Source: an uncultured Lachnospiraceae bacterium
Lineage (GTDB): Bacteria > Bacillota_A > Clostridia > Lachnospirales > Lachnospiraceae
Reading direction: 5' to 3'
Assembly: GCA_946630765.1 (NCBI GenBank)
Contig: CAMOZF010000142.1
Span: 1-5,474 of the forward strand
DNA: 5,474 bases
A program made the translations under genes and the position numbers. Numbering within the stretch: position 1 is the stretch's first letter; every line of letters begins with the position of its first letter. The notes under the pieces were generated by a model. The model made no database searches. It had not been told where the DNA came from and was given only the letters and a program-made list of their open reading frames with translations. Of the stretch, positions 4,300-5,474 are shown in pieces.

Positions 4300-5474
4300 T
4301 TACTGTGCAGCAACCCAGGCGTCGAGTTCCTTCTGGTTCTCGGCGATGATCTCGTTGATGCCGGCGGTCTCGAGGTCCTTGATGAACTGATCGAGAACAC
4401 CGTCTACATCATCCACAACGCCGCACTCGAGAGAGGTACGATAGGTGGAGATGACATCATTGACTGCCGCGTACTGGGTCTTGACAACATCCGGGTTGAA
4501 TGCATAGCCGTAGAACTTGGAGCTGTTTTCAGGAGTAACATCGTTGTTGAATGCTTCCAGCTGATCCTTGTAATCTACAGGAGCATCTTCCCAGACAGCC
4601 TTTGCTGCAACATTACCGTACAGGCCGAACCACTGATGGAAGCCGCAGGTCTGGGGCGATTCACCGGTAACGAAACCGAAGCGTCCGTCTTCGAGCACCT
4701 GGTAATCCAGGTCCTTAACGCCGTAGTACATCAGGTTGATGAAATCTTCATTGGTCCACATCAGGTTCATCACCTTCATGGCTGCTTCAGGATTCTGGCA
4801 GGTGTAGGGAATCGACCAGGTCTGCTGTGCAATATCGCCGGTAACAACGATGTGGGGTCTGGTGTTCAGGCCAACCATGTCGAGGCCGTTTGCAATCGCC
4901 TGTCCGTCGACCATGTTCAGTTCTGTCTTAATGAAGTAACCTGCGCCGGTGCCGGCGGTAACAGACGCCTGACCGGAATCGTTATTGGTAGCTGCATCTG
5001 CATTGAAATATCCTGCCTGATACCATTCATGCATGGTCTTGCAGTAATTTCTGTATTCATCAGTAGCAAAAATGTTGACAATCTCACTGGACTGGTTGGG
5101 GCCGACACCGAGGATGCCGCCGCAGGCAACGTCAGCGCCAAGATAGTCGACGATGAACATGTTTTCAAAGTTCGCAACAGCGTTGCCGCCGCCCGAAAGG
5201 TGAATCAGGTGCTTGTCGGTTTTGTCCTTTGCCGCTGCAAGGAACTCACCGAGATCTTCCATCGTCAGATCATCTAATTTCGTCCAGCCCGCAGCGTCTA
5301 CAACTTCCTTGTCGATGCAGAGGCCGTTAATCGAACCATACTTTTCAATAGAGGGTACGCCGTAGGTCTTGCCTCCGACTACGCCGCCCGGAAGCGCCTT
5401 GGCAGCTGCTTCTGCGGTAGGCTTTCCGGCACCTGCAAGAAGGTCGTCCAGTTCAAGAAGCATGTTCTTGTTGA
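4300..5474 (-). CDS. Extracellular solute-binding protein, DUF3502/LipO-type, N-terminus missing (partial)
   Basis: The frame is open to the right window edge. The visible 390 residues include three before the first methionine (5463), which is internal and not the start. Known: relatives are lipoproteins of about 500-550 residues, so the signal peptide, lipobox Cys and roughly the first hundred or more residues lie outside the window. Seen: GKTYGVPSIEKYGSINGLCI resembles the hinge region of family 1 sugar-binding proteins, and QQTWSIPYTCQNPEAAMKVMNLM the conserved centre. The last ~130 residues match DUF3502, with SKFYGYAFNP and the ending AGINEIIAENQKELDAW. The protein would be anchored on the outer face of the membrane and deliver a carbohydrate or related ligand to the LplB/LplC-type pair downstream. 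Six cysteines (GLCI, VACGG, NYCK, YTCQ, QTCG, LECG) are unusual for an exported protein and fit an anaerobe. The strong terminator after it suggests it is made in excess over the permeases. Confidence 0.92.
   Translation of the reverse strand, partial: NKNMLLELDDLLAGAGKPTAEAAAKALPGGVVGGKTYGVPSIEKYGSINGLCIDKEVVDAAGWTKLDDLTMEDLGEFLAAAKDKTDKHLIHLSGGGNAVANFENMFIVDYLGADVACGGILGVGPNQSSEIVNIFATDEYRNYCKTMHEWYQAGYFNADAATNNDSGQASVTAGTGAGYFIKTELNMVDGQAIANGLDMVGLNTRPHIVVTGDIAQQTWSIPYTCQNPEAAMKVMNLMWTNEDFINLMYYGVKDLDYQVLEDGRFGFVTGESPQTCGFHQWFGLYGNVAAKAVWEDAPVDYKDQLEAFNNDVTPENSSKFYGYAFNPDVVKTQYAAVNDVISTYRTSLECGVVDDVDGVLDQFIKDLETAGINEIIAENQKELDAWVAAQ

Noticed and set aside
4636..5277. Plus-strand 213-codon open frame
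   Set aside because: It is wholly antisense to the solute-binding protein gene, whose family match is clear; no ribosome site and no recognisable product.

Overview
The window looks like a chromosomal segment of a Bacillota species, most likely a Clostridia/Lachnospiraceae-type gut anaerobe. This is an inference from several signs: strong AGGAGG-type ribosome sites, a textbook sigma-A promoter, an Lpl/Yte-type carbohydrate ABC transporter without its own ATPase, an extracytoplasmic binding protein unusually rich in cysteine, and a mid-range base composition. The sequence does not fix the genus.

Layout. Positions 1-688 (minus strand) hold the first 229 residues of a metallo-beta-lactamase-fold hydrolase with all metal ligands visible; its C-terminus lies off the left edge. 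A 273-bp divergent intergenic region (689-961) separates it from a plus-strand gene (962-1897) that fuses an N-terminal helix-turn-helix to a Uma2/DUF820 PD-(D/E)XK nuclease-like domain. That gene has a perfect consensus promoter (910-915 / 933-938, 17-bp spacer) and a very short leader. A 12-bp hairpin (1917-1946) lies between it and the convergent transporter genes.

The remaining genes are a minus-strand carbohydrate (CUT1/Lpl-type) ABC importer. Read in transcription order they are a DUF3502-type solute-binding protein (5474-4300, N-terminus off the right edge), a strong intrinsic terminator (4272-4242), a gene-free stretch of about 420 bp, an LplB-type permease (3774-2905, true start unresolved) and an LplC-type permease (2886-1993). 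The binding protein would capture an oligosaccharide or related solute outside the cell, and the two permeases form the membrane channel. Energy must come from an ATPase encoded elsewhere, as is usual for this family (MsmX-like).

The least explained part is the stretch between the binding-protein gene and the permeases. It contains a 22-bp-arm hairpin, whose only interruption becomes tandem G-A pairs when read on the transporter strand, directly abutting an array of 18-bp GC-rich tandem repeats. A smaller inverted repeat lies just before the permease gene, which itself has no ATG, GTG or TTG between its upstream stop and an internal methionine in the first membrane segment. I see no clearly new biological system. 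The hairpin-repeat element, the start-codon problem and the helically phased CGGG repeats over the HTH-Uma2 promoter are the points worth following up.
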